This document shows, piece after piece, positions 20,209 through 28,915 of a stretch of DNA of 64,000 bases. Within the stretch, counting starts at the first letter, position 1, and each line of letters opens with the position of its first letter. Below the pieces are notes generated by a model. It was not told the origin of the DNA. It was given only the letters and a program-made list of their open reading frames with translations, and ran no database searches. A program made the position numbers and the translations under genes. The DNA is from Vibrio sp. 05-20-BW147 (GTDB lineage Bacteria > Pseudomonadota > Gammaproteobacteria > Enterobacterales > Vibrionaceae), in NCBI RefSeq assembly GCF_013369385.1, contig NZ_SZTO01000003.1, positions 62,001 through 126,000 of the forward strand, given 5' to 3'.

Positions 20209-20549
20209 ATGTAGGTTCCTTTTCAGACAATTCGTTGTGTTATACGTCTGTGTTTTGGTAAGAGGTCAAACCAGTTGGCTTAAGTGTAATCAAAATATTA
20301 AAGAAATGTAAAACACAATTCTGAGTAAAAAGTGATCTGAGTAGAGTGAAAATTCTAAAATTGAGATTTCCATGGTGATTTCCTAAGCAGCTTCGGGCGA
20401 TTCACTTTACAAATCCGCGAAATCTAAGGCTTCGGTGTCGACACTATTTCCTGTTTATGGGTAAACTCAGCGTATTGCTATGTTAGCTAGGCTGTCGCTC
20501 AGCAAACATCGACGTATAACGTGATAAACCAAGATAAAGAGAACATCGT
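20209..20549. other. Intergenic region between fadE and gmhA
   Basis: Divergent control region of 341 bases. It holds the FadR-like operator at 20260-20276 on the fadE side. On the gmhA side, AAAGAGAACATCGT precedes the gmhA ATG as ribosome binding site. No other gene seen. Confidence 0.5.
20260..20276 (-). promoter_or_regulatory. FadR-like operator of fadE
   Basis: Read on the minus strand the site is AACTGGTTTGACCTCTT, close to the E. coli FadR consensus AACTGGTCNGACCNGTT, with the central TGG and GACC conserved. It is centred about 60 bases upstream of the fadE start, suited to repression by FadR. Confidence 0.72.
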
Positions 20550-21125
20550 ATGTACCAAGATCTGATTAGAAATGAGTTAACTGAAGCTGCTGACGTACTA
20601 AATAAATTCCTAAGCGACGATCACAACATTGCGCAAATTGAAGCAGCAGCGAAAATGATTGCCGAGTCTTTTAAGCAAGATGGCAAAGTACTGTCTTGTG
20701 GTAACGGTGGTTCACACTGCGATGCGATGCATTTTGCTGAAGAGCTAACGGGCCGTTACCGTGAAAATCGTCCTGGTTACGCGGGTATTGCGATTTCAGA
20801 TCCAAGCCATCTTTCTTGCGTCAGTAACGACTTTGGTTATGACTATGTATTCTCTCGCTACGTTGAAGCGGTCGGTCGTAAAGGCGATGTGCTGTTTGGT
20901 TTATCAACATCAGGCAATTCGGGCAACATTCTGAAAGCGATTGAAGCGGCGAAAGCTAAGGGCATGAAAACCATTGCGCTGACGGGTAAAGATGGCGGTA
21001 AAATGGCGGGTCTTGCGGATGTTGAAATCCGAGTACCACACTTTGGTTACGCAGACCGTATTCAAGAAGTGCATATTAAAATTATCCATATCATCATCCA
21101 ATTGATTGAGAAAGAGATGGAGTAA
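20550..21125 (+). CDS. gmhA: Phosphoheptose (sedoheptulose 7-phosphate) isomerase
   Basis: A 191-residue SIS-domain isomerase converting sedoheptulose 7-phosphate to D-glycero-manno-heptose 7-phosphate, first step of the ADP-heptose pathway for LPS inner core. Signatures are [37 protein letters not shown] and [11 protein letters not shown]. Length is like E. coli GmhA (192 aa). It starts 341 bases after fadE's start on the other strand and is followed by the YafJ-type gene, an order also seen in E. coli (lpcA-yafJ). Confidence 0.96.
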   Translation: MYQDLIRNELTEAADVLNKFLSDDHNIAQIEAAAKMIAESFKQDGKVLSCGNGGSHCDAMHFAEELTGRYRENRPGYAGIAISDPSHLSCVSNDFGYDYVFSRYVEAVGRKGDVLFGLSTSGNSGNILKAIEAAKAKGMKTIALTGKDGGKMAGLADVEIRVPHFGYADRIQEVHIKIIHIIIQLIEKEME

Positions 21126-21171
21126 TCTGGTCGGGGCAGCCCGTATCGATTTGTTCAGGGAGTTTTGTTCG

Positions 21172-22017
21172 ATGTGTGAATTGCTCGGCATGAGCGCCAA
21201 TGTGCCAACAGACATCTGTTTTAGTTTTACTGGCTTGATGCAACGAGGCGGTAAAACCGGACCACATAGAGATGGTTGGGGCATCACTTTCTATGAAGGA
21301 AAGGGATTTAGAACCTTCAAAGACCCAAATCCAAGTTGTGAATCGAAGATTGCGGAGTTGGTGCAAAGTTATCCGATTAAAAGTTGTTCGGTGATCAGCC
21401 ATATTCGCCAAGCGAATCGAGGTGGTGTTTCTTTAGAAAATACCCACCCATTCACTCGTGAGCTTTGGGGGCGATATTGGACATTTGCACACAATGGCCA
21501 ACTCACTGACTATCAATCGTTGGATACCGGGCGACATCGTCCTGTTGGGCAAACGGACAGTGAAAAAGCGTTTTGCTGGCTAATAAATCAATTGGAACAG
21601 CGCTATCCTGATATTCCTCAGGATATGGAACAGGTGTTTGCTTACCTTGCCTCTTGCTGTGAAACCTTGCGAGATAAAGGGGTGTTCAACATGCTGCTCA
21701 GTGATGGCGAATATGTGATGACGTATTGTACCAACCACCTTTACTGGATCACACGTCGAGCACCTTTTGGCAACGCCGCGTTGCTGGATGAAGATGTTGA
21801 GATTAACTTTCAAGAAGAGACCACCCCTAACGACGTTGTCTCTGTGATTGCGACCCAGCCTCTTACCGGTAATGAAACTTGGCAGAGAATGAAGCCAGGG
21901 GAGTACGGTCTGTTTCACTTTGGCGAGCGAGTCAGCAGTAACGCATATTTATTACTCGATGTCCCGTTTGCAGCAGCAAAACCAAGCTGCCAAGCGCCAA
22001 CGGAACCACTGGAATAA
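21172..22017 (+). CDS. yafJ: YafJ-type class II glutamine amidotransferase
   Basis: A 281-residue class II (Ntn) glutamine amidotransferase-like protein. The start at 21172 is chosen because MCELLGMSANVP places Cys2 as the N-terminal nucleophile; the frame stays open 22 codons upstream but would bury that cysteine. AGGGAG lies nine bases before the ATG. Other signatures are HRDGWGITFYEG, HIRQANRGGVSLENTHPF and FAHNGQL. The acceptor substrate of YafJ is unknown. It lies 46 bases downstream of gmhA and probably shares its transcript. Confidence 0.9.
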   Translation: MCELLGMSANVPTDICFSFTGLMQRGGKTGPHRDGWGITFYEGKGFRTFKDPNPSCESKIAELVQSYPIKSCSVISHIRQANRGGVSLENTHPFTRELWGRYWTFAHNGQLTDYQSLDTGRHRPVGQTDSEKAFCWLINQLEQRYPDIPQDMEQVFAYLASCCETLRDKGVFNMLLSDGEYVMTYCTNHLYWITRRAPFGNAALLDEDVEINFQEETTPNDVVSVIATQPLTGNETWQRMKPGEYGLFHFGERVSSNAYLLLDVPFAAAKPSCQAPTEPLE

Positions 22018-22041
22018 AACGGTATTGCGAGTTGGTATTGA

Positions 22042-22073
22042 AAATGGGTTGCGACAAGCAACCCATTTTTCTT
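22042..22073. terminator. Bidirectional terminator between yafJ and purN
   Basis: Perfect 11-bp stem AAATGGGTTGC / GCAACCCATTT with a five-base loop, followed on plus by TTCTTTC and preceded by As for the minus strand. Confidence 0.88.
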
Positions 22074-22102
22074 TCGACGTCGAGTAACGACAATGAATCG
22101 CT

Positions 22103-22741
22103 CTACTCTGTAGCGTAACCAGCGCTGCCAAGTGGTTGGCCATCGAGATAGGCGACACCTTGTTGCATGACAAGCCGCTCTTCTGCCATCCACTTCACCA
22201 CTAAGGGATAGATGCTGTGCTCTTGCGTTAACACACGCTCCGCTAGGCTTTGTGCGTCATCTTCTGCGAAAATAGGTACTTTCGCCTGTAAGATCACTGG
22301 GCCCCCATCTAATTCTTCCGTGACAAAATGCACACTGGTGCCGTGTTCACTGTCCCCGGCATCGATAGCGCGCTGGTGGGTATGAAGGCCGGGGTATTTA
22401 GGCAAGAGGGAAGGGTGTATATTGACCATTTTTCCTAAATAGTGACGTACAAATTCGCCACTCAGAATGCGCATGTAACCAGCCAGTACGACGATGTCGG
22501 GTTGGTATTCGTCCATCACTTTCATCAATTCACGATCAAAACTTTCTCTATCGGTAAACGCTTTGGGATCGATGTAATGAGCGGGTACCGAAAACTGTTT
22601 GGCTCGTTCAAGACCGTAAGCGTCGGCTTTGTTTGAGAAAACCGCACACACTTTGGCTCGGCTTGTATCACACTCGCATGCTTCAAGAATGGCTTGCAGG
22701 TTACTGCCGCTGCCGGAAATCAGTACCACAATTTTTTTCAT
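22103..22741 (-). CDS. purN: Phosphoribosylglycinamide formyltransferase 1
   Basis: A 212-residue GAR transformylase, third step of purine synthesis, using 10-formyl-tetrahydrofolate. MKKIVVLISGSGSNLQAILE starts at 22741 and gives exactly the E. coli length; 37 further upstream codons are open but are not family-like and cover leader hairpins. The active-site region NIHPSLLPKYPGLHTHQRAI and the HFVTEELDGGPVI loop are present. It follows purM with a 140-base gap that holds two hairpins. Confidence 0.96.
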   Translation of the reverse strand: MKKIVVLISGSGSNLQAILEACECDTSRAKVCAVFSNKADAYGLERAKQFSVPAHYIDPKAFTDRESFDRELMKVMDEYQPDIVVLAGYMRILSGEFVRHYLGKMVNIHPSLLPKYPGLHTHQRAIDAGDSEHGTSVHFVTEELDGGPVILQAKVPIFAEDDAQSLAERVLTQEHSIYPLVVKWMAEERLVMQQGVAYLDGQPLGSAGYATE

Positions 22742-22784
22742 AACCACTGTCCATTTACTGCTGGTTCTTAAGATCAATGTCTTG

Positions 22785-22807
22785 CAAAAATACCTGCTTT
22801 TTGCAGG
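22785..22807 (-). terminator. Terminator-like hairpin between purM and purN
   Basis: On the minus strand CCTGC / GCAGG with an AAAAA loop, then TATTTTTG. It lies 43 bases before the purN ATG, so full termination would cut purN off from purM; it may be an attenuator or a partial terminator. Confidence 0.5.
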
Positions 22808-22828
22808 GTTTTCAGTGTGCCAAATAGC

Positions 22829-22855
22829 AGAATGAGGACATAGCGTCCTCATTCT
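22829..22855. other. 11-bp perfect hairpin after purM
   Basis: AGAATGAGGAC / GTCCTCATTCT with a five-base loop, 26 bases past the purM stop. No T-run follows on either strand, so it looks like an RNA-stabilising or processing hairpin rather than a terminator. Confidence 0.5.
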
Positions 22856-22881
22856 GATGAAGTTATTTTAGGCGTTGGCGC

Positions 22882-23922
22882 TTAGTTGATTTCAACTTGT
22901 TGCTCACCCACTTCAGCACTGGCGACAGAACCGATCATCCAAGCGTTCTCACCTTCTTGCTGGAGAAGTGCCACTGCAGCTTCTGCTTGATCTTGAGGTA
23001 GTGCCACAATCAAACCAACACCACAGTTGAATGTACGATACATTTCACGCGTAGCCACATTTCCTTTTTCCTGTAGCCACTGGAAAATGACCGGCCATTC
23101 CCAGCTCTTTCCATCGATCACCGCTTTGGTACCTTCTGGCAATACGCGTGGGATGTTTTCCCAGAAACCGCCGCCAGTGATGTGCGAAATCGCGTGAATG
23201 TCATGTTGTTCAATCATTTTGAGTGCAGACTTGATGTAAATTTTGGTTGGCTCAAGTAGGTGCTCACCAATAGTGCGGCCTGCAAGCTCCTCATTCTTGT
23301 CTGCGCCAGACACTTCGAGGATTTTACGCACTAATGAGTAACCGTTTGAATGTGGGCCACTTGAACCGACAGCGATCAATGCATCGCCTACCGCGACTTT
23401 AGTACCGTCGATAATGTCTTCTTTCTCTACCACACCGACACAGAAGCCTGCAACGTCGTAGTCTTCACCGTCGTACATGCCTGGCATTTCTGCGGTTTCA
23501 CCGCCGATTAGCGCGCAACCAGCTTGGATACAACCTTCGGCAATGCCGGAAATAACATCCGCAGCCACATCAACATCCAGCTTGCCCGTTGCGTAGTAGT
23601 CTAGGAAAAATAAAGGCTCAGCACCTTGTACGATCAAATCGTTTACACACATAGCAACGAGATCAATACCAATGGTGTCATGCTTGTTCATATCCAGAGC
23701 TAAGCGCAGTTTCGTGCCCACGCCATCTGTACCAGAAACTAGAACAGGCTGTTTGTATTTCGTTGGCAATTCACAGAGTGCACCAAAGCCGCCAATGCCA
23801 CCCATTACTTCAGGGCGACGTGTACGTTTTACAGAGCCTTTAATACGCTCAACGAGCGCGTTGCCTGCATCGATATCTACACCAGCGTCTTTATAGCTAA
23901 GAGAAGAGTTGTTACCACTCAC
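22882..23922 (-). CDS. purM: Phosphoribosylformylglycinamidine cyclo-ligase (AIR synthetase)
   Basis: A 346-residue AIR synthetase, ATP-dependent ring closure in purine synthesis; E. coli PurM is 345 aa. The N-terminal [20 protein letters not shown], the glycine-rich [22 protein letters not shown] and the [13 protein letters not shown] region are all present. It is the first gene of purMN and is divergent from upp; a PurR-type operator lies in the shared region. Confidence 0.97.
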   Translation of the reverse strand: MSGNNSSLSYKDAGVDIDAGNALVERIKGSVKRTRRPEVMGGIGGFGALCELPTKYKQPVLVSGTDGVGTKLRLALDMNKHDTIGIDLVAMCVNDLIVQGAEPLFFLDYYATGKLDVDVAADVISGIAEGCIQAGCALIGGETAEMPGMYDGEDYDVAGFCVGVVEKEDIIDGTKVAVGDALIAVGSSGPHSNGYSLVRKILEVSGADKNEELAGRTIGEHLLEPTKIYIKSALKMIEQHDIHAISHITGGGFWENIPRVLPEGTKAVIDGKSWEWPVIFQWLQEKGNVATREMYRTFNCGVGLIVALPQDQAEAAVALLQQEGENAWMIGSVASAEVGEQQVEIN

Positions 23923-23987
23923 GGGGAAGTCCTCGGTTTGAAGTTGGATATGAAAACGGCGCTATTCTATCAGGGCTGGAATATAAA

Positions 23988-24003
23988 GAGCAAACGTTTG
24001 CGC
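23988..24003. promoter_or_regulatory. PurR-like operator between purM and upp
   Basis: GAGCAAACGTTTGCGC, a near-perfect palindrome around GCAAACGTTTGC, matches the PurR consensus (ANGCAANCGNTTNCNT) well. It lies 66 bases upstream of purM and 98 bases upstream of upp, so repression of purMN is expected and an effect on upp is possible. Confidence 0.8.
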
Positions 24004-24100
24004 AAGTTTTTTTGTTGTGCAATGTAACGAGAAATTCTCTACGAAATCGTTTATAATCGGCAAGTTTATGTAAATTTTATCTATATTGCCGGAGATGGAC

Positions 24101-24727
24101 ATGAAAGTTGTTGAAGTAAAACACCCTCTTGTAAAACACAAAATTGGTTTGATGAGAGAAGGTGATATCAGCACTAAGCGTTTTCGTGAGCTAGCCACTG
24201 AAGTTGGTAGTCTTTTAACTTACGAAGCAACTTCAGATTTTGAAACGGAAAAAGTGACCATTGAAGGTTGGAATGGCCCAGTTGAAGTGGATCAAATCAA
24301 GGGCAAAAAAGTAACGGTTGTGCCAATCCTACGTGCTGGTTTAGGCATGATGGATGGCGTGCTTGAGCACATGCCAAGTGCGCGTATCAGTGTGGTAGGT
24401 ATCTACCGTGATGAAGAAACATTAGAGCCAATCCCATACTTCAATAAGCTGGCTTCGAACATGGAAGAGCGTATTGCATTGGTGGTTGATCCAATGCTTG
24501 CAACTGGCGGCTCTATGATCGCAACGATCGATCTAATTAAAGAGAAAGGTTGTCAGCAAATCAAAGTATTGGTGTTGGTTGCAGCACCAGAAGGTATTGA
24601 AGCGCTGGAGAAAGCGCACCCAGATGTTGAACTGTACTGTGCAGCTATTGATGAAAAACTAAATGACAAGGGCTACATCGTCCCTGGTCTTGGTGATGCT
24701 GGTGATAAGATTTTCGGTACGAAGTAA
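24101..24727 (+). CDS. upp: Uracil phosphoribosyltransferase
   Basis: A 208-residue UPRTase, making UMP from uracil and PRPP in pyrimidine salvage. The start [20 protein letters not shown] is the family N-terminus; an upstream in-frame TTG would add five residues and cover the GGAG ribosome binding site. The PRPP-binding loop [13 protein letters not shown] and the C-terminal [13 protein letters not shown] are intact. No uraA follows here; a terminator comes first. Divergent from purM. Confidence 0.97.
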   Translation: MKVVEVKHPLVKHKIGLMREGDISTKRFRELATEVGSLLTYEATSDFETEKVTIEGWNGPVEVDQIKGKKVTVVPILRAGLGMMDGVLEHMPSARISVVGIYRDEETLEPIPYFNKLASNMEERIALVVDPMLATGGSMIATIDLIKEKGCQQIKVLVLVAAPEGIEALEKAHPDVELYCAAIDEKLNDKGYIVPGLGDAGDKIFGTK

Positions 24728-24750
24728 ACGTTATTGAGAGCATCAAACGA

Positions 24751-24773
24751 AGGGGCAGAAAATGCCCCTTTTT
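24751..24773 (+). terminator. Terminator of upp
   Basis: AGGGGCA / TGCCCCT with a GAAAA loop, followed by TTTTTG, 23 bases past the stop. Confidence 0.85.
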
Positions 24774-24824
24774 GCTTTGAATTATTAGCAACGTAAATAC
24801 CATCCGATTTGTAACCATGATCCT

Positions 24825-25583
24825 TCAACTATTATTTGGCCAATCGTTGGGTACGATAAACCAAAATTGTCCGGTTTTACTCTGCGCATGCACAAATCGA
24901 TCTTGTGGTACATCAAGCTGAGTTAAAAATTCAATTTCTCCCACGGCCCAATGGTGTTTCTCCAACGCATAGAGTGGTTCGTGTATCAGAGGCCATTGAT
25001 GGGCAAAACACCAATACCCAGTTATCACCTGCGGATTGAGGCGATACCCCAAGCACTCTTGAGGGATGACTTGATCTAAAAAGGGATTAATGTAGAGCCG
25101 CCCTTGCATGAGAAGGTGTTTACTACAATGACGGTATTGTGGATACGATGCTAAGAATGCCTCGTTTGAGCTCATCTTCAACTGGTGATTGAGCATATGG
25201 TTCAACTTTTTGTCGAGGCGATCTTTCGCATTAGGACCGTACCACAAGCCGTCGTGCAATAAGTAGAACTTGATCGCCACCTCCCAGTGCTGGTAACTCG
25301 ACTCCGCGGTATTACGCAACATAAAATCGATGGCGCCGAGTGTGCGCTGGTGATCTTTTAGCTGCAATTCTTCTTCAACGAAATCAATCGTCTTGGTGTT
25401 TTGAAATAGGGTGCTACATAGGTGTTGATATAAGAAGCCCAATCTCTTGTTACCTTGATAGGGTGGTAAGGCTGACGGCAGGGAGACATCGAGAGGCTGT
25501 AACTGAGCAAAAGGTGGTTTCAGTTCAAACAGAGAGGGTGAATGTAATATCCAGTGTAGAAAGCGCTGCTGTGATTCCATCAT
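24825..25583 (-). CDS. DUF1853 family protein
   Basis: About 252 residues of the DUF1853 family, function unknown. Visible features are TLGAIDFMLRN, then HWEVAIKFYLLHDGLWYGPNAKDRLDKKLNHM, and a later GYWCFAHQW. The pattern of D, E and K residues in the WEVAIKFYL region recalls PD-(D/E)xK-type nuclease folds, but I cannot confirm that. Two ATGs in tandem (25583 and 25580) fit the family start; the longer open frame would run through the promoter region of the divergent Nif3 gene and is not favoured. Confidence 0.72.
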   Translation of the reverse strand: MMESQQRFLHWILHSPSLFELKPPFAQLQPLDVSLPSALPPYQGNKRLGFLYQHLCSTLFQNTKTIDFVEEELQLKDHQRTLGAIDFMLRNTAESSYQHWEVAIKFYLLHDGLWYGPNAKDRLDKKLNHMLNHQLKMSSNEAFLASYPQYRHCSKHLLMQGRLYINPFLDQVIPQECLGYRLNPQVITGYWCFAHQWPLIHEPLYALEKHHWAVGEIEFLTQLDVPQDRFVHAQSKTGQFWFIVPNDWPNNS

Positions 25584-25665
25584 TGTGCTCGAGGTTGGAT
25601 CCGATATTGTATTGCCGACAAGCTTGAGTATACACTTTGCGGGTAACTTAAGTCTGGAATCTAAG

Positions 25666-26424
25666 ATGAACAACCTCGAACTAGAAAAAATCTTAAATGA
25701 GAAACTGGCCCCCCAGTTGATTAAAGATTACTGCCCAAATGGCCTGCAAATCGAAGGCAGTGAGACGATAAAAAAAATCATCACCGGTGTGACCGCCTCT
25801 CAAGCGTTAATCGATAAAGCGGTTGAGCTCAATGCCGATGCGCTGCTTGTGCACCATGGCTATTTTTGGAAAGGTGAAGCTGAGCCTATCCGTGGCATGA
25901 AAGGAAAGCGTGTCCGTACTCTGATCAAAAATGATCTCAACTTATTTGCCTATCACTTGCCTCTCGACATTCACCCAGAGCTTGGTAACAACGCTGAACT
26001 GGCACGTTTGCTTGAGATAGAAGTCGAGGGTGGTTTAGAAGGGCATCCTCAATCCGTAGCTATGTTTGGACGCCTCAAACAACCGCTTACAGGGGCTGAA
26101 CTTACCCAAAAACTGACATCTGCGCTTCACCGCGAACCTTTGCACATTGCCCCAGAAAATCGCCATAAAATGATTGAAACGGTAGGTTGGTGTACTGGTG
26201 GTGGACAAGATTACATTGAGCTTGCTGCACAGCATGGCCTAGATGCTTTTATCTCTGGCGAAATTTCAGAGCGAACCACTTACAGTGCCCGAGAGTTAGA
26301 TATTCATTACTATGCCGCTGGTCATCATGCTACTGAGCGTTACGGAATTAAGGCGCTTGGTGAATGGTTGGCACAACAACACCAATTGGATGTTGAATTT
26401 ATTGATATCGATAATCCGGTATAG
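25666..26424 (+). CDS. ybgI: Nif3-like GTP cyclohydrolase I type 2 family protein (YbgI)
   Basis: A 252-residue Nif3/YbgI family protein, a toroidal hexamer with a dinuclear metal site; physiological function is unsettled. Metal ligands sit in LLVHHGYFWKG, YHLPLDIHPELGNN and the C-terminal YAAGHHATERYG. The start MNNLELEKILNEKL matches the family; 27 upstream codons are open but overlap the divergent gene's promoter. It is convergent with gltA, with a shared terminator. Confidence 0.92.
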   Translation: MNNLELEKILNEKLAPQLIKDYCPNGLQIEGSETIKKIITGVTASQALIDKAVELNADALLVHHGYFWKGEAEPIRGMKGKRVRTLIKNDLNLFAYHLPLDIHPELGNNAELARLLEIEVEGGLEGHPQSVAMFGRLKQPLTGAELTQKLTSALHREPLHIAPENRHKMIETVGWCTGGGQDYIELAAQHGLDAFISGEISERTTYSARELDIHYYAAGHHATERYGIKALGEWLAQQHQLDVEFIDIDNPV

Positions 26425-26448
26425 GCCCAATACCATAAAGCCACAAAT

Positions 26449-26480
26449 AAAAAGGGTTGAGACCATGTCTCAACCCTTTT
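26449..26480. terminator. Bidirectional terminator between ybgI and gltA
   Basis: Perfect 14-bp stem AAAAGGGTTGAGAC / GTCTCAACCCTTTT with a three-base loop. Confidence 0.9.
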
Positions 26481-26500
26481 CAATTTTAACAGTGTACGTA

Positions 26501-27790
26501 TTACTCGCGTTCGTGCATAGGTTGGAAATCGCGTTGAACTTCCCCTGTGTACAACTGACGAGGGCGACCGATACGGTTCAGTGGATCACTGTGCATTTCG
26601 TTCCAGTGTGCAATCCAACCGATAGTGCGCGAAATCGCGAAAATAACGGTAAACATTGACACCGGAATACCGATTGCTTTCAGAATGATGCCTGAGTAGA
26701 AATCAACGTTCGGGTACAGTTTCTTCGATACAAAGTACTCGTCTGAAAGAGCAATGCGCTCAAGTTCCATTGCAACATCAAGCAGTGGATCTTGAATGTT
26801 GAGCTCTTTAAGCACTTCATGACAGGTTTCACGCATGACGGTTGCGCGTGGATCGTAGTTCTTGTAAACACGGTGACCAAAGCCCATTAGACGGAATGGG
26901 TCATCCTTGTCTTTCGCACGATCCACATACTCAGGAATGTTATCGACTGAACCAATCTCTTCCAACATCTTCAGGCACGCTTCATTTGCGCCGCCATGAG
27001 CCGGACCCCAAAGCGATGCAATACCAGCTGCAATACAAGCAAATGGGTTTGCACCTGATGAGCCAGCCAAACGTACTGTTGAGGTTGACGCATTTTGTTC
27101 GTGGTCTGCGTGCAGGGTGAAGATTTTGTCCATCGCACGTGCAACGACAGGGTTAACTTCGTACTCTTCACATGGCGTAGCAAACATCATGTGCAGGAAG
27201 TTTTCTGCGTAGCTAAGGTCGTTGCGAGGATAAATAAATGGCTGACCTGTTGAGTATTTGTAACACATAGACGCTAGCGTTGGCATTTTAGACAACAGAC
27301 GATAGGCGGTGATCTCACGATGCACATCGTTGTTGATGTCTAAAGAGTCATGGTAAAACGCTGCTAATGCGCCGACCACACCACACATAACGGCCATTGG
27401 GTGCGCGTCACGACGGAAACCATGGAAAAAGCTGGCAATCTGTTCGTGCACCATAGTGTGGCGAGTAACTGTTGTTTTGAACTTCTCGTATTGCTCACGA
27501 GTAGGGGCTTCACCGTAAAGTAGAATATAACAAACCTCTAAATAATCGGCATTGTTTGCAAGCTGATCAATAGGGTACCCACGGTGAAGAAGGATGCCTT
27601 TTCCGCCGTCGATGTATGTTATTTGCGATTCACAAGATGCAGTGGCAAGAAAACCTGGGTCAAAAGTGAAGTAGCCGTTAGCTCCTAGCTTACGAACGTC
27701 AATTACGGGAGTACCTAATGTACCTTCCATAATTGGCAGTTCGATCGGCGCCTTACCTTCAACGTGAAGGGTCGCTTTCTTATCTGCCAT
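26501..27790 (-). CDS. gltA: Citrate synthase
   Basis: A 429-residue type II (hexameric, NADH-sensitive type) citrate synthase, condensing acetyl-CoA and oxaloacetate. Catalytic regions are [35 protein letters not shown] and [15 protein letters not shown]. Length is like E. coli GltA (427 aa). An AGGAGA site lies upstream of the ATG. It is divergent from sdhC with about 390 bases between, as in enterobacteria, so both TCA units share one control region. Confidence 0.97.
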   Translation of the reverse strand: MADKKATLHVEGKAPIELPIMEGTLGTPVIDVRKLGANGYFTFDPGFLATASCESQITYIDGGKGILLHRGYPIDQLANNADYLEVCYILLYGEAPTREQYEKFKTTVTRHTMVHEQIASFFHGFRRDAHPMAVMCGVVGALAAFYHDSLDINNDVHREITAYRLLSKMPTLASMCYKYSTGQPFIYPRNDLSYAENFLHMMFATPCEEYEVNPVVARAMDKIFTLHADHEQNASTSTVRLAGSSGANPFACIAAGIASLWGPAHGGANEACLKMLEEIGSVDNIPEYVDRAKDKDDPFRLMGFGHRVYKNYDPRATVMRETCHEVLKELNIQDPLLDVAMELERIALSDEYFVSKKLYPNVDFYSGIILKAIGIPVSMFTVIFAISRTIGWIAHWNEMHSDPLNRIGRPRQLYTGEVQRDFQPMHERE

Positions 27791-28184
27791 AACAATCTCC
27801 TTTGTTTATTATTTAATCCGTCCAGGATGTTTATGTGCCTTTTTTGTACTGGTGTTAAAGATTAAAGTCAATTCTTCTCCCTTTTTGTGTGCACTTGTTA
27901 TTATTTTTTGCATTAAAATCGTTAAAAATCTGTTCTGTGTAGCATAATTTGTTACACCAATTGTATTAGAATGTTGCCAGTCGTATAGTGGCGCAGAAAT
28001 TTTTGGTTAACTCCTTATAAATTCGGGGCTAGAAACAATAGTGAGGTGTTTTTTCTAGTCTTTATGTTAACAAGTTTTTTACAATTTAATGGAAGTATTT
28101 GCCGGTATTTTGTTAATTAAATGTTAACTTTTTGGGGTTGGAAACCAAAATTCGTTTATAACAATAAATGCTCAATGGAGCTGA
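27791..28184. other. gltA / sdhC divergent control region
   Basis: A 394-base, AT-rich region without a gene. It holds an exact ArcA-type box near sdhC (28112-28126) and several further TGTTAA / GTTAAC motifs (for example around 28008 and 28067). A TGTGTAGCATAATTTGTTACAC stretch around 27936 has CRP-like half sites, but the spacing is off. Confidence 0.55.
28112..28126. promoter_or_regulatory. ArcA-type operator upstream of sdhC
   Basis: GTTAATTAAATGTTA is identical to the 15-base consensus I recall for phosphorylated ArcA. It lies 58 bases before the sdhC start. In E. coli ArcA represses sdh and gltA under low oxygen; the same is inferred here. Confidence 0.75.
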
Positions 28185-28577
28185 GTGAGCAAGCCCGTGA
28201 AAGAAAGAAAGTCAAGACCTATTAATTTAGATTTACAGACCATTCGCTTTCCTATCACAGCAATCGCGTCCATCCTGCACCGTGTGTCAGGTGTGATTAC
28301 GTTTGTTGCGGTGGGAATTTTGCTTTGGTTACTATCCATTTCTCTGTCATCCCCAGTAGGCTTTATGGAAGCGAGCGACATCGTCGATAGCTTCTTTGTG
28401 AAGTTTATTCTATGGGGCATTTTAACTGCGTTGGCATACCACATCGCTGGTGGTATTCGTCACCTGATGATGGACTTAGGCCATTTTGAAGAGCTTGAGT
28501 CTGGCGCAATGAGTGCCAAAGTTGCATTCGCTGCCACCGCTGTCTTATCACTATTGGCGGGGATATTGGTATGGTAA
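28185..28577 (+). CDS. sdhC: Succinate dehydrogenase cytochrome b556 subunit
   Basis: A 130-residue membrane anchor with three transmembrane helices that helps bind haem b and ubiquinone. Signatures are RPINLDLQTIRFPITAIASI, ILHRVSGVITF (with the Ser and Arg of the quinone site) and YHIAGGIRHLMMD, whose His is the haem ligand position. The start is GTG with GGAG four bases upstream. It overlaps sdhD by 7 bases and opens the sdhCDAB-sucABCD block. Confidence 0.96.
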   Translation: MSKPVKERKSRPINLDLQTIRFPITAIASILHRVSGVITFVAVGILLWLLSISLSSPVGFMEASDIVDSFFVKFILWGILTALAYHIAGGIRHLMMDLGHFEELESGAMSAKVAFAATAVLSLLAGILVW

Positions 28578-28915
28578 AACACGTTTCCTCTGTTGGTCGT
28601 AACGGTGTGCACGATTTCTTGTTGATTCGTGCAACGGCCATCATCATGACTCTTTACACCATTTATCTTGTTAGCTTCTGTGCATTCACAGATATCAACT
28701 ATGCATCCTGGACTCAGTTTTTTGGTGGCACTTTTACTAAAGTCTTCACCATGCTTGCTCTCGCTTCTGTCCTGATTCATGCCTGGATTGGATTATGGCA
28801 AGTGCTGACTGACTACATCAAGTGCGCCAAATTGCGTGGCGGTTTACAACTGGGTGTGATCGCACTGCTGTTCGGGTATTTCTTCTCTGGTCTGTTTGTA
28901 TTGTGGGGTGCATAA
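28571..28915 (+). CDS. sdhD: Succinate dehydrogenase hydrophobic membrane anchor subunit
   Basis: A 114-residue anchor with three transmembrane helices. VGRNGVHDFLLIRATAIIM near the start and HAWIGLWQVLTDYIK (with the haem-ligand His and the conserved Tyr-Asp region) identify it. It overlaps sdhC by 7 bases, and its stop abuts the sdhA start. Confidence 0.95.
   Translation: MVKHVSSVGRNGVHDFLLIRATAIIMTLYTIYLVSFCAFTDINYASWTQFFGGTFTKVFTMLALASVLIHAWIGLWQVLTDYIKCAKLRGGLQLGVIALLFGYFFSGLFVLWGA

Noticed and set aside
22742..22852. 37-codon N-terminal extension of purN
   Set aside because: Not family-like and covers leader hairpins; ATG at 22741 gives the exact E. coli length.
27930..27960. CRP site in the gltA/sdhC region
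   Set aside because: Half sites TGTG and TTACAC are present but not with the required six-base spacing.
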